A stretch of DNA of 64,000 bases. It comes from Armigeres subalbatus. Lineage: Eukaryota > Arthropoda > Insecta > Diptera > Culicidae. This document shows positions 21,912-33,828 of the stretch, one piece after another. The notes under the pieces were generated by a model, which worked only from the letters and a program-made list of their open reading frames with translations, did not search any database and was not told the origin of the DNA. Both the position numbers and the translations under genes were made by a program. The DNA lies in NCBI RefSeq assembly GCF_024139115.2, contig NC_085141.1:392136632-392200631 (forward strand), in the 5' to 3' direction. Every line of letters starts with the position of its first letter. Position 1 is the first letter of the stretch.

Positions 21912-23313
21912 TAGAGATGGGCAAAACAGCTCATTGCAGTGAGCGGATCTGATCCGTTCAGCTCATTGAAAAGAGTCAGCTCCTTGGATCAGCTCTTCAG
22001 TTCTTTAATGCTACATATAATAAAACATAATTGTTAATATTATTATTTTAATTATTGTTCAAAAATTTGAAAAATTTATGTCATTCATTAATTTATTCAT
22101 TCATTCATCATTCATCTATTTACCTTTCTTTGAAATTTTTAAAATGTTTAGCTACAGTGAGGTAATAATTTCTATTGAAAAACCGACAATTTTAAACTAA
22201 TAACATTTATTACGCTTTTTTCTGACCGTCTAGTTTTGAAGTCTAGGAGAACCATAACATTTATTTCTATACAAAAAACTAACTCAACATTATTTAGAAT
22301 TCATAATTCTAAGTTGCATTTTATTGATAACGTTTCTCAAATCGTTAATTTAAATAATTCAGTCCCTAGTCTCTGATATGTATATGAACCATATCACGTG
22401 TCATAAGTTTTCTCTTCATACTGGGTGCAGTAAATCAATGCCTTGTTTGCGCGCGCTTCTAACCCTTCTAACCATGCGTAGTTGACATTTTCATACAAGC
22501 GAGCCCATTCATCTATATTGGTTCCCGAAATGCGAGAGAAATAGAACAAGAGAGTAAAAAATACAGAGCACGGTGCTACAAACAAACCGAGTGCACATGT
22601 AGCAGTATGCTGGCGGGAAAACCCGTCGCAAGCAAAAGATCCGCTCCGTGCAAGACACAGCACCCAGCTCGGTTCGTTTGAACCACACGATTCGCTCGCT
22701 AGAATCGGTCGCGACTGATCCGGATCGAGATCCGTGTCGCACGGATCTGAGCTAGTGGCACAGCTCTCGCTTCCATGTCACAGCAATTTCGAGCTGGACG
22801 ACGACATGAGCGGAACTGAGAGTTGTTCGGATCTTCGGATCTTTTGCCTAGTACGGTTCGTTCGCTACCGCACTACTAGGTATCTTTTGTGTGTCCGTTC
22901 GTAGCGCCGAGTATGTGGGTATGGGTTAAGAAATAGGCGGCAAGCTAGATTATTTTTGCTTGTGTGTTTCTTATTCCTCTCTGCAGCAGAAATGATTTCT
23001 GTCGCTTGGCTTGATGGTGCTTGAGGTGCAAATAATAAACGATCAGCACGTGCGCAGTACTGGACTGGAATGCTCATACAAGCTCGCTTGTGTTGTGTAC
23101 CGCGAGCGTGGTATTTTCGTTTGTGCTGTACAAAATACAACAGCGCGCGTACTCGAGTGCGTACGCTCGAGGGAGTTTCTCTAGGCGCGTGTTTGACAAT
23201 GATTTCATCAATTTAAAGTGAGCTGGGCTTCTTTAAAAAAGATCCATGGCTCATCAGCTCAATGTAAGGAAGCGAATCTTTGGAACAGCTCCTGAGCGGA
23301 GCGCCCACCTCTA
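21912..23313. mobile_element. Non-autonomous hAT element, copy A, 1402 bp, 8-bp TSD
   Basis: The ends tagagatgggc and gcccacctcta form an 11-bp TIR with one mismatch. The 8-bp target gtatcagc is duplicated exactly (21904-21911, 23314-23321), the hallmark of hAT transposition. No transposase frame is present; the longest frames (about 90 codons) have no recognisable content. It sits inside gypsy pol. Copy B at 29964-31361 is the same element in the opposite orientation. Confidence 0.9.
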
Positions 23314-23916
23314 GTATCAGCAGAATGAATAGTCTCTAAATCTTCATCGTTTTCAGCTGTATTTGCATTTATTTCATCTTTCACCTTTATCCTGGATAAA
23401 GCGTCCGCAACGACGCTCTGTTTACCTGGTTTGGAGATGAATTCGTAATTGAATCCGCTCAACTGCAACTTCCATCTAACAATTTTATCATTAGAGTTAG
23501 TCATTGAGTAAATCAAAGATTTATGGTATGTTACCAGTTTAAATCTGCGACCATGTAAATAAGTTTTGAAGTGCTTCACTGCCCAAACTACAGCCAAAAG
23601 TTCTTTCTCCGTGGTGCTATATCTTTCTTCGGTAACGTTTAGCGTTCTTGGTGCAAATGCTACTGGCCGATCTTTCCCAAGTGTACCTTGAGATAGTACC
23701 GCTCCAACGCAATGGCATAATCGCTCGCATCAGTCGTTAGAATGAACTCCTTCTCATAGTCCGGGTAGGCGAGTATGGGATTTCTTACAAGTATCTCTTT
23801 GCATTTTATGAAACATTCCTCCGTTTCAGGAGTGATTTCGGATTCGGCGTCCTTTCGAAGTAACTTTGTCAAAGGTTTCACTAGTTTAGCGAAATCTTTG
23901 ATAAATCTTCTGCAGT
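23314..23916 (-). pseudogene. Ty3/gypsy RT end and RNase H
   Basis: From upstream: KPLTKLLRKDA and CFIKCKEILVRNPILAYPDY, LTTDASDYAI (RNase H start), then after a small insertion (about 5 bases near 23705, frameshift) AVVWAVKHFKTYLHGRRF, VRWKLQLSGFNYEF and GKQSVVADALSRI, the usual end of the gypsy RNase H. The hAT element cuts the gene at 23313. At 23894-23916 the sequence atctttgataaatcttctgc(agt) marks the junction with the 9.9-kb insertion and recurs at 33829-33851. Confidence 0.8.
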
Positions 23917-24120
23917 GGGATCGTAGTGTGCTGTGCGCGAAGACAGACGTCTTTTTTTCTCAAATCGATTTTTTTCCCATGCAACCATATCAGCGGTTTG
24001 CATAGTTTCGGCTGCAAGATGGCTTTCGCCGCTCAGAAGATTACATACTTTATAAGTTAAATTGTGTTTCATAGAAGGTGTTTGAAAAAGTAAACAAGGA
24101 AAATAAGTGCAAAACCCTTA
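23917..24120. other. Left end of the 9.9-kb block inserted in gypsy
   Basis: Unique-looking sequence starting gggatcgtagtgtgctgtgc next to the 23-bp duplicated gypsy target. It contains T-runs (23951-23958, 23969-23976) and only a very short ATG frame (24017-). It could be the 5' UTR of a non-LTR element whose tail is (atgctc)n at 33812-33830. Confidence 0.4.
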
Positions 24121-27100
24121 AACCCTATATTAGGGGCAGCAGTGACTATGTCCAAGGGCTTGACGATCCCTCCCCAGGCCATCTGCGAGTTGTGGCGCCT
24201 GCCTAGGATGTGGTGGGGTTTGACAGTGGGCCCTGTTAAACCTCTATAAAAAGCTGCATGAATCCGCAAGTAGGCTCCACCAAAGCGACCGTGTGCCGCT
24301 CAAAGCGCACAAGCCCAAGTCCTGGTGTTAGGTGGGACGCTAAACAGCCCTGACACGACGGCCCTCCGACGAGACAGGAGGTTTGCGCAGGCCCAATAAG
24401 CCGCCTTTAAAAACAACTATTACGAACAACATAGAAGATAATACGACTCGATACAATCGGCAACGACCTAGGCGACGAATAAAGGATCACGATTGGAAGC
24501 TTGGAACATGGAACTGCAAGTCGCTAGGCTTCGCAGGTTGCGACAGGACAATCTACGATGAATTACATCCCCGCAACTTCGATGTCGTAGCGCTGCAGGA
24601 AATCTGCTGGACAGGACAGAAAGTGTGGAAAAGCGGGCATCGAGCGGCTACCTTCTACCAAAGCTGTGGCACCACCAACGAGCTGGGAACCGGCTTCATA
24701 GTGCTGGGAAAGATGCGCCAACGCGTGATTGGGTGGCAGCCAATCAACGCAAGGATGTGCAAGCTGAGGATAAAAGGCCGTTTCTTCAACTATAGCATCA
24801 TCAACGTGCACTGCCCACACGAAGGGAGATCCGACGACGAGAAAGAAGCGTTCTATGCGCAGCTGGAGCAGACATACGATGGATGCCCACTGCGGGACGT
24901 CAAAATCGTCATCGGTGACATGAACGCTCAGGTAGGAAGGGAGGAAATGTATAGACCGGTCATCGGACCGGATAGTCTGCATACCGTATCGAACGACAAC
25001 GGCCAACGATGCGTAAACTTTGCAGCCTCCCGCGGAATGGTAGTCCGAAGCACTTTCTTCCCCCGTAAGAATATCCACAAGGCCACATGGAAATCACCTA
25101 ATCAAGTAACGGAAAACCAAATCGACCACGTTCTAATCGACGGTAAATTCTTCTCCGACATCACGAACGTACGCACTTACCGCAGTGCGAATATTGAATC
25201 CGACCACTACCTCGTCGCAGTATGTCTGCGCTCAAAACTCTCGACGGTGATCAACACGCGTCGGAGTCGTCCGCCGCGGCTTAACATTGGGCGGCTACAA
25301 GACGGTAGACTAGCCCAAGACTACGCGCAGCAGCTGGAAGTGGCACTCCCAACGGAAGAGCAGCTAGGCGCAGCATCTCTTGAAGATGGCTGGAGAGATA
25401 TTCGATCCGCCATTGGAAGCACCGCAACCGCTGCACTAGGCACGGTGGCTCCGGATCAGAGAAACGACTGGTATGACGGCGAATGTGAGCAGTTAGTTGA
25501 GGAGAAGAATGCAGCATGGGCGAGATTGCTGCAACACCGCACGAGGGCGAACGAGGCACGATACAAACGGGCGCGGAACAGACAAAACTCGATTTTCCGG
25601 AGGAAAAAGCGCCAGCAGGAAGATCGAGACCGTGAAGAGACGGAGGAACTGTACCGCGCTAATAACGCACGAAAGTTCTATGAGAAGTTGAACCGTTCAC
25701 GTAAGGGCCACGTGCCACAGCCCGATATGTGTAAGGACATAAACAGGAACCTTCTTACGAACGAGTGTGAGGTGATCCAAAGGTGGCGGCAGCACTACGA
25801 AGAGCACCTGAATGGCGATATGGCAGACAACGGTGGCGGTATGGTAATGAACCTAGGAGCACGCGCGCAGGACATGCGACTTCCGGCTCCGAATCTCCAG
25901 GAAATCCAGGAGGAGATCGGCTGGCTGAAAAACAACAAAGCCCCTGGAGCTGACCAACTACCAGGAGAGCTGTTTAAACACGGTGGTGAAGGACTGGCTA
26001 AAGCGCTGCACTGGGTGATTGCCAAGGTTTGGGAGAATGAGGTTCTGCCGCAGGAGTGGATGGAAGGTGTCGTGTGTCACATCTACAAAAAGGGCGATCA
26101 GCTGGATTGTAGCAACTACCGCGCAATCACATTGCTGAACGCCGCCTACAAGGTACTCTCCCAAATTTTATGCCGTCGACTAACACCAATTGCAAGAGAG
26201 TTCGTGGGGCAGTACCAGGCGGGATTTATGGGTGAACGCTCTACCACAGACCAGGTGTTCGCCATACGTCAGGTATTGCAGAAATGCCGCGAATACAACG
26301 TGCCCACACATCATCTATTTATCGACTTCAAAGCCGCATATGATACAATCGATCGGGACCAGCTATGGCAGCTAATGGACGAAAACGGATTTCCGGATAA
26401 ACTGATACGGTTGATCAAGGCGACGATGGATCGGGTGATGTGCGTAGTTCGAGTTTCAGGGGCATTCTCGGGTGTCTTTCGTGTCTGCTATTCAACATCG
26501 CTTTGGAGGGAGTAATACGAAGGGCAGGGATTGACACGAGTGGTACGATTTTCACGAAGTCCGTCCAGTTATTTGGTTTCGCCGACGACATTGATATCAT
26601 GGCACGTAACTTTGAGAGGATGGAGGAAGCCTACATCAGACTGAAAAGCGAAGCTAAACGGATTGGACTAGTCATCAACACGTCGAAGACGAAGTACATG
26701 ATAGGAAGAGGCTCAAGAGAGGTCAATGTGAGCCACCCACCACGAGTTTCTATCGGTGGTGACGAAATCGAGGTGGTTGAAGAATTCGTGTACTTGGGCT
26801 CACTGGTGACCGCCGATAACGATACCAGCAGAGAAATTCGGAGACGCATAGTGGCTGGAAATCGTACGTACTTTGGACTCCGCAAGACGCTCCGATCGAA
26901 TAGAGTTCGCCGCCGTACCAAACTGACTATCTACAAAACGCTTATAAGACCGGTAGTTCTCTACGGACACGAGACCTGGACGATGCTCGTGGAGGACCAA
27001 CGCGCACTGGGAGTTTTCGAAAGGAAAGTGTTGCGTACCATCTATGGTGGGGTGCAGATGGCGGACGATACGTGGAGGAGGCGAATGAACCACGAATTGC

Positions 27101-27399
27101 ATCAGCTGTTGGGAGAACCATCCATCGTTCACACCGCGAAAATCGGAAGACTGCGGTGGGCCGGGCACGTAGTCAGAATGTCGGACAGTAATCCGGTGAA
27201 AATGGTTCTCGACAACGATCCGACGGGAACAAGAAGGCGAGGTGCACAGCGGGCAAGGTGGATCGATCAGGTGGAGGACGACTTGCGGACCCTCCGCAGG
27301 CTGCGTGGTTGGCGAAGTGCAGCCTTGAACCGAGCTGAATGGAGAAGTCTTTTATGTGCAGCACAGGCCACTCCGGCCTTAGTCTGATGATAAATAAAT
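24121..27399 (+). mobile_element. RTE-type non-LTR retrotransposon, copy 3 (divergent subfamily), 9-bp TSD
   Basis: Flanked by aaaccctta at 24112-24120 and 27400-27408. It has a 5' UTR (24121-24380), one EN-RT ORF and a tgatgataaataaataa tail. It is a different subfamily from copies 1 and 2: the protein is similar throughout but many residues differ. Apart from a deletion in the RT it looks full length. Confidence 0.8.
24383..27387 (+). pseudogene. RTE-type EN-RT ORF, copy 3, internal deletion
   Basis: The first 710 codons (24383-26515) give WNCKSLG, LQEICWTG, VIGDMNAQVG, NQIDHVLIDG and SDHYLVAV (endonuclease), a charged linker, then the RT: NNKAPGADQLPGELF, HIYKKGDQLDCSNYRAI, ERSTTDQVFAIRQVL and FIDFKAAYDTIDR (motif A). 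Near 26455-26480 about 40 bases are missing compared with copies 1 and 2. This removes the RRGLRQGDG block (motif B) and shifts the frame. The frame 26440-27387 then carries LSCLLFNIALEGV, FADDIDIMA (motif C), TKYMIGRG, YLGSLVT and the C-terminus. The initiator is not certain: the frame begins at or near 24383 without an obvious Kozak context. Confidence 0.8.
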
Positions 27400-27408
27400 A
27401 AACCCTTA

Positions 27409-29955
27409 TTCGCGGAAGTATTTTTTCATTATACCTATGTAGTTTGTTATTTTTTCTATCAATGCTATTTAGAAAAATATGTATCCTGAATAATAAGTTT
27501 TTGTATTGGACCTCTTATTTTTCATAAGGATATTCTGGAGCAGAGTTTCCCGGGGGGGTGGGTCGCGACCCCCCAGCCTGTGTAAATCTTATGGAGGGGG
27601 GTTGCGACCCCCCAACTTTGGGAGGCTGTGTTCTAAAGCGATGTGGCGTAAGTAATAAACATTCAATAAAGTAATTTTTTGTCGACTCGGCCCGAGGTTA
27701 TGAAGTCGGTCGTTTTTGGCGTATGATTAGTACCCGTAGGTTTTTAGTAGTGTACAACAATGCTGACTGTTTCGTTGGGCAATGTCTGAGTGGTAGGAGA
27801 CGGGAGTAGAGTGTGGTGTCAAGTACATACTGTAGATATTTCCATTTGAAACAGTGAATTATCGTCAAGTAGCATTCTACAGTATTGACCGCTATTGAAG
27901 TTGATTAAGTTCGATCATTCCATAAGCGACTTGTAGCAGGAATGGATTAACAAACAGCAGAGGTTAATATCTTCGCCAACCTAGGAAACAGTATGAATAT
28001 TGGATGTTCAGCTTTTTCTATCTACAGAAATACAGAAATACCCATTCTCTTTTCCTAAACCGACTTCTAAATAATCAACAGCAGGTATTTACTAATCTTG
28101 GGAAATCGTATTGATTATTAATCAGCCCTGGTAGGAAGTGTTTGAGAAACACATTTATTAAAATCAATCTTCCAATTTTTCAACTCCACAGGAAATGTGA
28201 TGCATTTTTTAAGTGTCAACAAAATTCTTACACCATACAATAAAACTATGAAGGAAATTCAACAAATTACTAAAATAGTATTTAAAATTAACCTAATTTG
28301 ATGTCGTTTATTGTGTAACTGCTCCCTTCAACTCTCGCGAGAATCATAACGGCTCGAGGTGGCTCGAAGTTGTTCCCGTCCTACTCGTTCGTTTTTGTCG
28401 ACAAATTGGCGTTAGCGGAGCGGGAGCAACTTCGAGCTGCTCATTGGACAGCACTAATCGGTTAACTTCTCGCAAGACCTCTCCAATCTAAATTTAAAAC
28501 GATATGAACGATTATGTTTCCAACTTTCGAGTACTATTAGTTTTCAAATTACATTCACTACAATACCATAATAAATACCGTCTTCTTTTTTGTCAATATA
28601 TAGTTATATATCGCGACTCTAAGCTTTTTTTGTGCTCTATTTGAGTGATTTTTTAACATATTGAATAGTTCATCACCAAGACTCTAAGCTTATTTTTCCC
28701 CGATAAATTTAAAACAGTTTTTGGTGGTTTATGTCTTCAGCTCTGTGGGATCTCTTTCTAATTTCGAGTGCTCACAGAAACAGTTATAACAGAATAAATA
28801 ATCCGATTCTGGATGAAGTTGCCTGCCTTAGTTTTGTTGATGATGTTTTGACCCTTCCTTCGGAAGTGTATATAATTTCGCTTTGTATGCGTTACGCAGG
28901 CGTGTTACATATTAATCTATCAATAAATCCTTTGAATTATGAAATAAAATATATGGTATTTGGAACAAATTCACTTTAATATTGAAAGTTTAATTATAAC
29001 AAATGATATGATATGGAAATATGCTTATTTTTCTGATTTGTTTCGAAGAAACAATTGATTTTAATTGAGGAACATATAGAAGCATGTACCAAACAATCTT
29101 CTCAGAAAAGCAAAAAACGTAAAAAATTAAAGAGATTTCAAAAATTTCGTCAGTGAAAGCTAGATAGCAAATCCGAGCTTGTTTTGAGACACTAATAGGC
29201 CACTTATATGCATGTATGTGTGCGTATGTGTGCAAATTCTGAAATTTACTAACATATAATTCTCGCTCATTTTTAAGGTATTAAACAACATTAGTATTAC
29301 AAAATTAGTCATCCATAATGCGAAATATATGTTATTATTGAACGCTATTGAGTTTCGTTCAGATCAATGGCTGATTTAGTTAGTTCTGGATTAATTAATA
29401 TCGAGGTCTCTGGAAATTACAAGTATATGTATATGCTACCAACGTTACGTTAGTTACTAACCATGTTACACTTGCTATTTAATCCGACGAGTGCCTGATA
29501 GATAGGCAGCAAGCCGTACATTGCGTATTCGTTCATTTTTTTGTCACCCAACCCATGGAATCCGCCGTTTGGTAGGCAATTAATTTGTCAGTTCATACAT
29601 TGAACCGCAGTGGGTAGTTGAGTACTTTCATCTCGTTTTAAATATTGGAGTCTGACAATACTTCCTCACGATTAAGGAAGGGTCAAAATCTCACTGTAGG
29701 TGGATTTATCTGGGTTTTTTGCTTATTTTCAAATATTAAAAATGGATTCTTTGTTATATTGTCGCCCCTCCATAGTAAGCATTGCATATCCTCGCGTTGA
29801 AGCAATAACGTTTTAATCCAAATGAACAATTGCTCATTTCGAGTGATTGATTGTTTGTCCTCACGATGGATGAACAATTCAACACGTATTTCAAAAGATC
29901 TTATGATAAATTGCTAATGCTGTTGTATATAGAAATCTCGTCTTGCGACAGATGG
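27409..29955. other. Non-coding part of the 9.9-kb block
   Basis: No intact gene. 27545-27625 holds paired 'gcgacccccca' blocks separated by G-runs. 28310-28440 has a ctcgaggtggctcgaagttg / caacttcgagctgctc inverted motif. 28731-28979 is open and reads FVDDVL...KYMVFG, faintly like an RT motif C and following region, too weak to call. 29760-29900 and 32310-32380 share a 'gattgattgttt(g/a)tcctc' repeat. Confidence 0.4.
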
Positions 29956-29963
29956 GAGCATTC

Positions 29964-31361
29964 TAGAGGTGGGCGCTCCGCTCAGGAGCTGTTCCAAAGA
30001 TTCGCTTCCTTACATTGAGCTGATGAGCCATGGATCTTTTTTAAAGAAGCCCAGCTCACTTTAAATTGATGAAATCATTGTCAAACACGCGCCTAGAGAA
30101 ACTCCCTCGAGCGTACGCACTCGAGTACGCGCGCTGTTGTATTTTGTACAGCACAAACGAAAATACCACGCTCGCGGTACACAACACAAGCGAGCTTGTA
30201 TGAGCATTCCAGTCCAGTACTGCGCACGTGCTGATCGTTTATTATTTGCACCTCAAGCACCATCAAGCCAAGCGACAGAAATCATTTCTGCTGCAGAGAG
30301 GAATAAGAAACACACAAGCAAAAATAATCTAGCTTGCCGTCTATTTCTTAACCCATACCCACATACTCGGCGCTACGAACGGACACACAAAGATACCTAG
30401 TAGTGGGGCAGCTAACGAACCGTACTGAGCGAAAGATCCGAAGATCTGGACAACTCTCAGTGCCGCTCCATGTCGTCGTCTATCTCGAAATTGCTGTGAC
30501 ATGGAAGCGAGAGCTGCGCTACCAGCTCAAATCCATGCGACACGGATCTCGATTCGGATCAGTCGCGTCGCGACCGATTCTAGCGAGTCGTGTGGTTCAA
30601 ACGAACCGAACTGGGAGCTGTGTCTTAATTGCACGGAGCGGATCTTTTGCTCCCGCCAGCATACTGCTACATGTGCACTCTGTTTGTTTGTAGCACCGTG
30701 TTCTGTATTTTTTACTCTCTTGTTTTAGTTCTCTTCTCGCATTTCGGGAACCAATATAGATGAATGGGCTCGCTTGTATGAAAATGTCAACTACGCATGG
30801 TTAGAAGGGTTAGAAGCGCGCGCAAACAAGGCATTGATTTACTGCACCCAGTATGAAGAGAAAACTTATGACACGTGATATGGTTCATATACATATCAGA
30901 GACTAGGGACTGAATTATTTAAATTAACGATTTGAGAAACGTTATCAATAAAATGCAACTTAGAATTATGAATTCTAAATAATGTTGAGTTAGTTTTTTG
31001 TATAGAAATAAATGTTATGGTTCTCCTAGACTTCAAAACTAGACGGTCAGAAAAAAGCGTAATAAATGTTATTAGTTTAAAATTGTCGGTTTTTCAATAG
31101 AAATTATTACCTCACTATAGCTTAACATTTTAAAAATTTCAAAGTAAGGTTAATAGATGAATGATGAATGAATGAATAAATTAATGAATGACATAGGTTT
31201 TTCAAATTTTTTTAACAATAATTAAAATAATAATATTAACAATTATGTTTTATTATATGTAGCATTAAAGAACTGAAGAGCTGATCCAAGGAGCTGACTC
31301 TTTTCAATGAGCTGAACGGATCAGATCCGCTCACTGCAATGAGCTGTTTTGCCCATCTCTA
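29964..31361. mobile_element. Non-autonomous hAT element, copy B, 1398 bp, 8-bp TSD, inverted relative to copy A
   Basis: Starts tagaggtgggc and ends gcccatctcta. The 8-mer gagcattc is duplicated exactly (29956-29963, 31362-31369). Its sequence is the reverse complement of 21912-23313 with scattered differences and small indels. No transposase frame. Confidence 0.9.
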
Positions 31362-31369
31362 GAGCATTC

Positions 31370-32529
31370 CTCTAAAAGAGCTTCTCTTAGTCCTTGCTAT
31401 ACTTCAGCGATAACAAACTATCTGTTGCTGTTGTTTTGTTTTTCCAACACACTTCTTCTTTTATATTAACGGCAATAAATGTTGCTCATGGTTTTTACAA
31501 ATTCATTAATAGAATGCATAAAGGGTATAAATGTTTAAAAAACTAAATACAAACATACTTATAACCAACACGCAAAAACATATAAACGACAAGTAAAATA
31601 AATATTAAAATAAACGTAAATCGTCGAAATATTTCTGGCTGTGCATCCTTATTTAACCTAAGGTTGAGATTCAATAAGGGTTGCTGATTGACTTTCGATA
31701 ATTATCAACATGGTTAGGGTGGGTGTACCAATTGTCGCCATACATAAGAACAACTATTTTTTTTAAAAATAAGTAAAATGCATGTGGGTGAACTTTATAT
31801 ATAAAGGGAAAGGTTTTACTTCCTGCTTCTTAGAACAGCTTGGAAAACCACAATAAAATTTGTTATTATCCTCAAAATTGATTAATCCATAATAGGAACG
31901 CATGAACCAGTTGTGGCACTATTCTTAATTTTGGTTCCTTATTTGGCAAATCCCATTGTTTTCTTATGGGATTGGCCAAAAAGGGACCACTAGTGCGACA
32001 ACTGGTGCAAAGGATGTCAAAAATTAAGCAAAATCAATTTTTACAATTATGCTTTGCTTGTTTTGGAGGAGATCAAAGGTGTTATCGTATCATATGAATA
32101 TGCTTTATATGAACGATATGAACTTGGTTTGCGGTGATTTGATTGGTCATTTGGTATATAAAGCACTAGTGCGACAACTGGTGCTATAGCCACAACTGGT
32201 ACATCTAGCCTAAATGGCCGTGATTTGCTCCTTATTTCCAATTTCATGCCCATTATTTTTCAACTTTCCTCGCTTTGAAAGTATTATGTTGCGGGCGCTC
32301 GGTTCAAAACTCAAATACACAATTGCTTACTTCAAGCGATTGATTGTTTATCCTCGCGTAGGATGAACATTTAAACAATATTCGAAATATCGGAACTAAT
32401 TAGTAGAATAGTGGTTGCATAGGTCACATCACTTTCTATGGTGCATCCCGATCTATGTTTCCAATTACCCTATCCAACTAAAAAAAACTTTTTTTGTCTT
32501 TATTAGCGAGACTTTCAGCCCTAGATCAC
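31370..32529. other. Intergenic, no gene
   Basis: AT-rich. 31905-32210 repeats the words '(c/a)actagtgcgacaactggtgc' and 'accagttgtggcac', suggesting a decayed repeat. No coding signal. Confidence 0.4.
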
Positions 32530-32774
32530 AATATATCTCGGGTACTTGTTCAGGGGGACGTGTGTGATTTTGTAAACAAATATTTAAACGTTGACATGTC
32601 CAAACTGATGGCACTCCCACGCAGGCCAACACCGCCAACAGGTAGCTGAAGCCTTCTCCTACCTGTCTGTGGTGATGGTTTGAGTGGGAGGGCTATCAGA
32701 TTGGATAAATCGACATATCAATCTTTGTTTACAGAATCACATACGTCCTTTTGAGTGGGTACCCGAGATATATT
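32530..32774. mobile_element. Foldback element, about 245 bp
   Basis: Left half aatatatctcgggtac..gg..acgt.tgtgatt.tgtaaacaaa and right half tttgtttacagaatcacata..acgtcc..gtacccgagatatatt are inverted copies. Pairing continues inside through ctgatggc/gctatcag, actcccac/gtgggag and caggtag/ctacctg. No ORF and no clear TSD. Confidence 0.7.
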
Positions 32775-33198
32775 TATTCTGGCCTTTGCTTGGCTTCTAT
32801 TTTGACTATCTTCAAATCTTTTTTCTCAATGCTTATTTCAAATATATCTCTTTTGTCAACTATCTTCCTCGCTTTCCATTTTGTTAGTAGAAAATGCATT
32901 TTGGAAATAGCTGATTCTTTGAAGAGTAGTAGAAATGCTAGAAAATAGATCAGAGTGCGTTTTCATGATATGCAGATTGTTCGCGAGAATCAGAAGCTTT
33001 TGATCTGCTTGTGCGGTCGATATGTGAATAGATTTTATTAATCGCAATGCTGTACTTGAAAACATGCCTCAGAGACGTTTATTTTGGAGATCAAATTTTC
33101 TGTCAGAATTGAGTGAAAAAAGTAGATCACGTTTGTTTGTTTCTTGAAAAACAAATGTTCAGCATTCAAAGGTCACGTACAGTCGTGATTTATTTAGT
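32775..33198. other. Intergenic, no gene recognised
   Basis: Overlapping short frames without family content. Confidence 0.4.
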
Positions 33199-33440
33199 AG
33201 GCAGAACGATCGGCCGGTCATCACATAATTTGTTCTGCTTTGTGCGGTTAGCAGAACGATCGCCCGATCATCGAAATGTTGTTCTGCTTTGTGCGGGTGA
33301 GTAAATTGATAAGAAAGTGAAGATTCAGTTCGCGTTAGTAAGCAGAACGATTGGCCGGTCTTCGAAAATGTTTTTCTGCTTTGTGCGGTTAGCAGAGAGA
33401 TCGGCTGGTCATCGACAATTTTGTTCTGCTTAGTGCGGTC
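33199..33440. repeat. Four-unit, about 50-bp repeat array
   Basis: Units start near 33199, 33250, 33341 and 33391, each of the form agcagaacgatcggccggtc, then atcgaaa..ttgttctgctttgtgcggtt. Units 2 and 3 are separated by 42 bp of other sequence. Each unit has a gcagaac/gttctgc inverted pair. Related units occur at 10272-10345. Confidence 0.75.
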
Positions 33441-33828
33441 GGTAATTAAAATAATTAGTGTTCGTTCGATTATATTTTGAATTAATCAAACTACACGCTA
33501 TACACGGCATACCGTTTACCAAAACGAACCCTGCCACAATACCTACCCCATATATCCAACATCCCAGTGATTTCTCGTGGAAGTGCAGAGGACTCGTCGG
33601 CTTCTATCAAAGCGAGTATCATGTCAACATTTTCCTACCCGTTCCTTAATAAACCTGCATTCGGACACGGCCGGCGCTGGTATTGCTTATTTTTGGATCA
33701 CCAGTTCTTACACATTGAAGATGATGTTAGTCCCAAACTTCATCTGTTGGTTCTCTGTGTAATTACAGCTGACCTGGCAATAACGGAGTAGCAACCGTGG
33801 GCGGTCAATCATGCTCATGCTCATGCTC
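33441..33828 (+). mobile_element. 3' end of a retroposon with (atgctc)n tail
   Basis: Ends with gtcaatcatgctcatgctcatgctcat at the junction with gypsy RT, immediately followed by the second copy of the 21-23-bp duplicated target. This is the tail configuration of a plus-strand non-LTR element or SINE. No frame with recognisable content. Confidence 0.5.

Noticed and set aside
22865..23140. 91-codon frame inside the hAT element, also open in copy B
   Set aside because: No transposase motif. Openness in both copies is explained by their near identity.
28731..28979. Frame with FVDDVL...KYMVFG, resembling an RT motif C
   Set aside because: Only about 15 residues fit, and no upstream RT motifs are found in any frame nearby.
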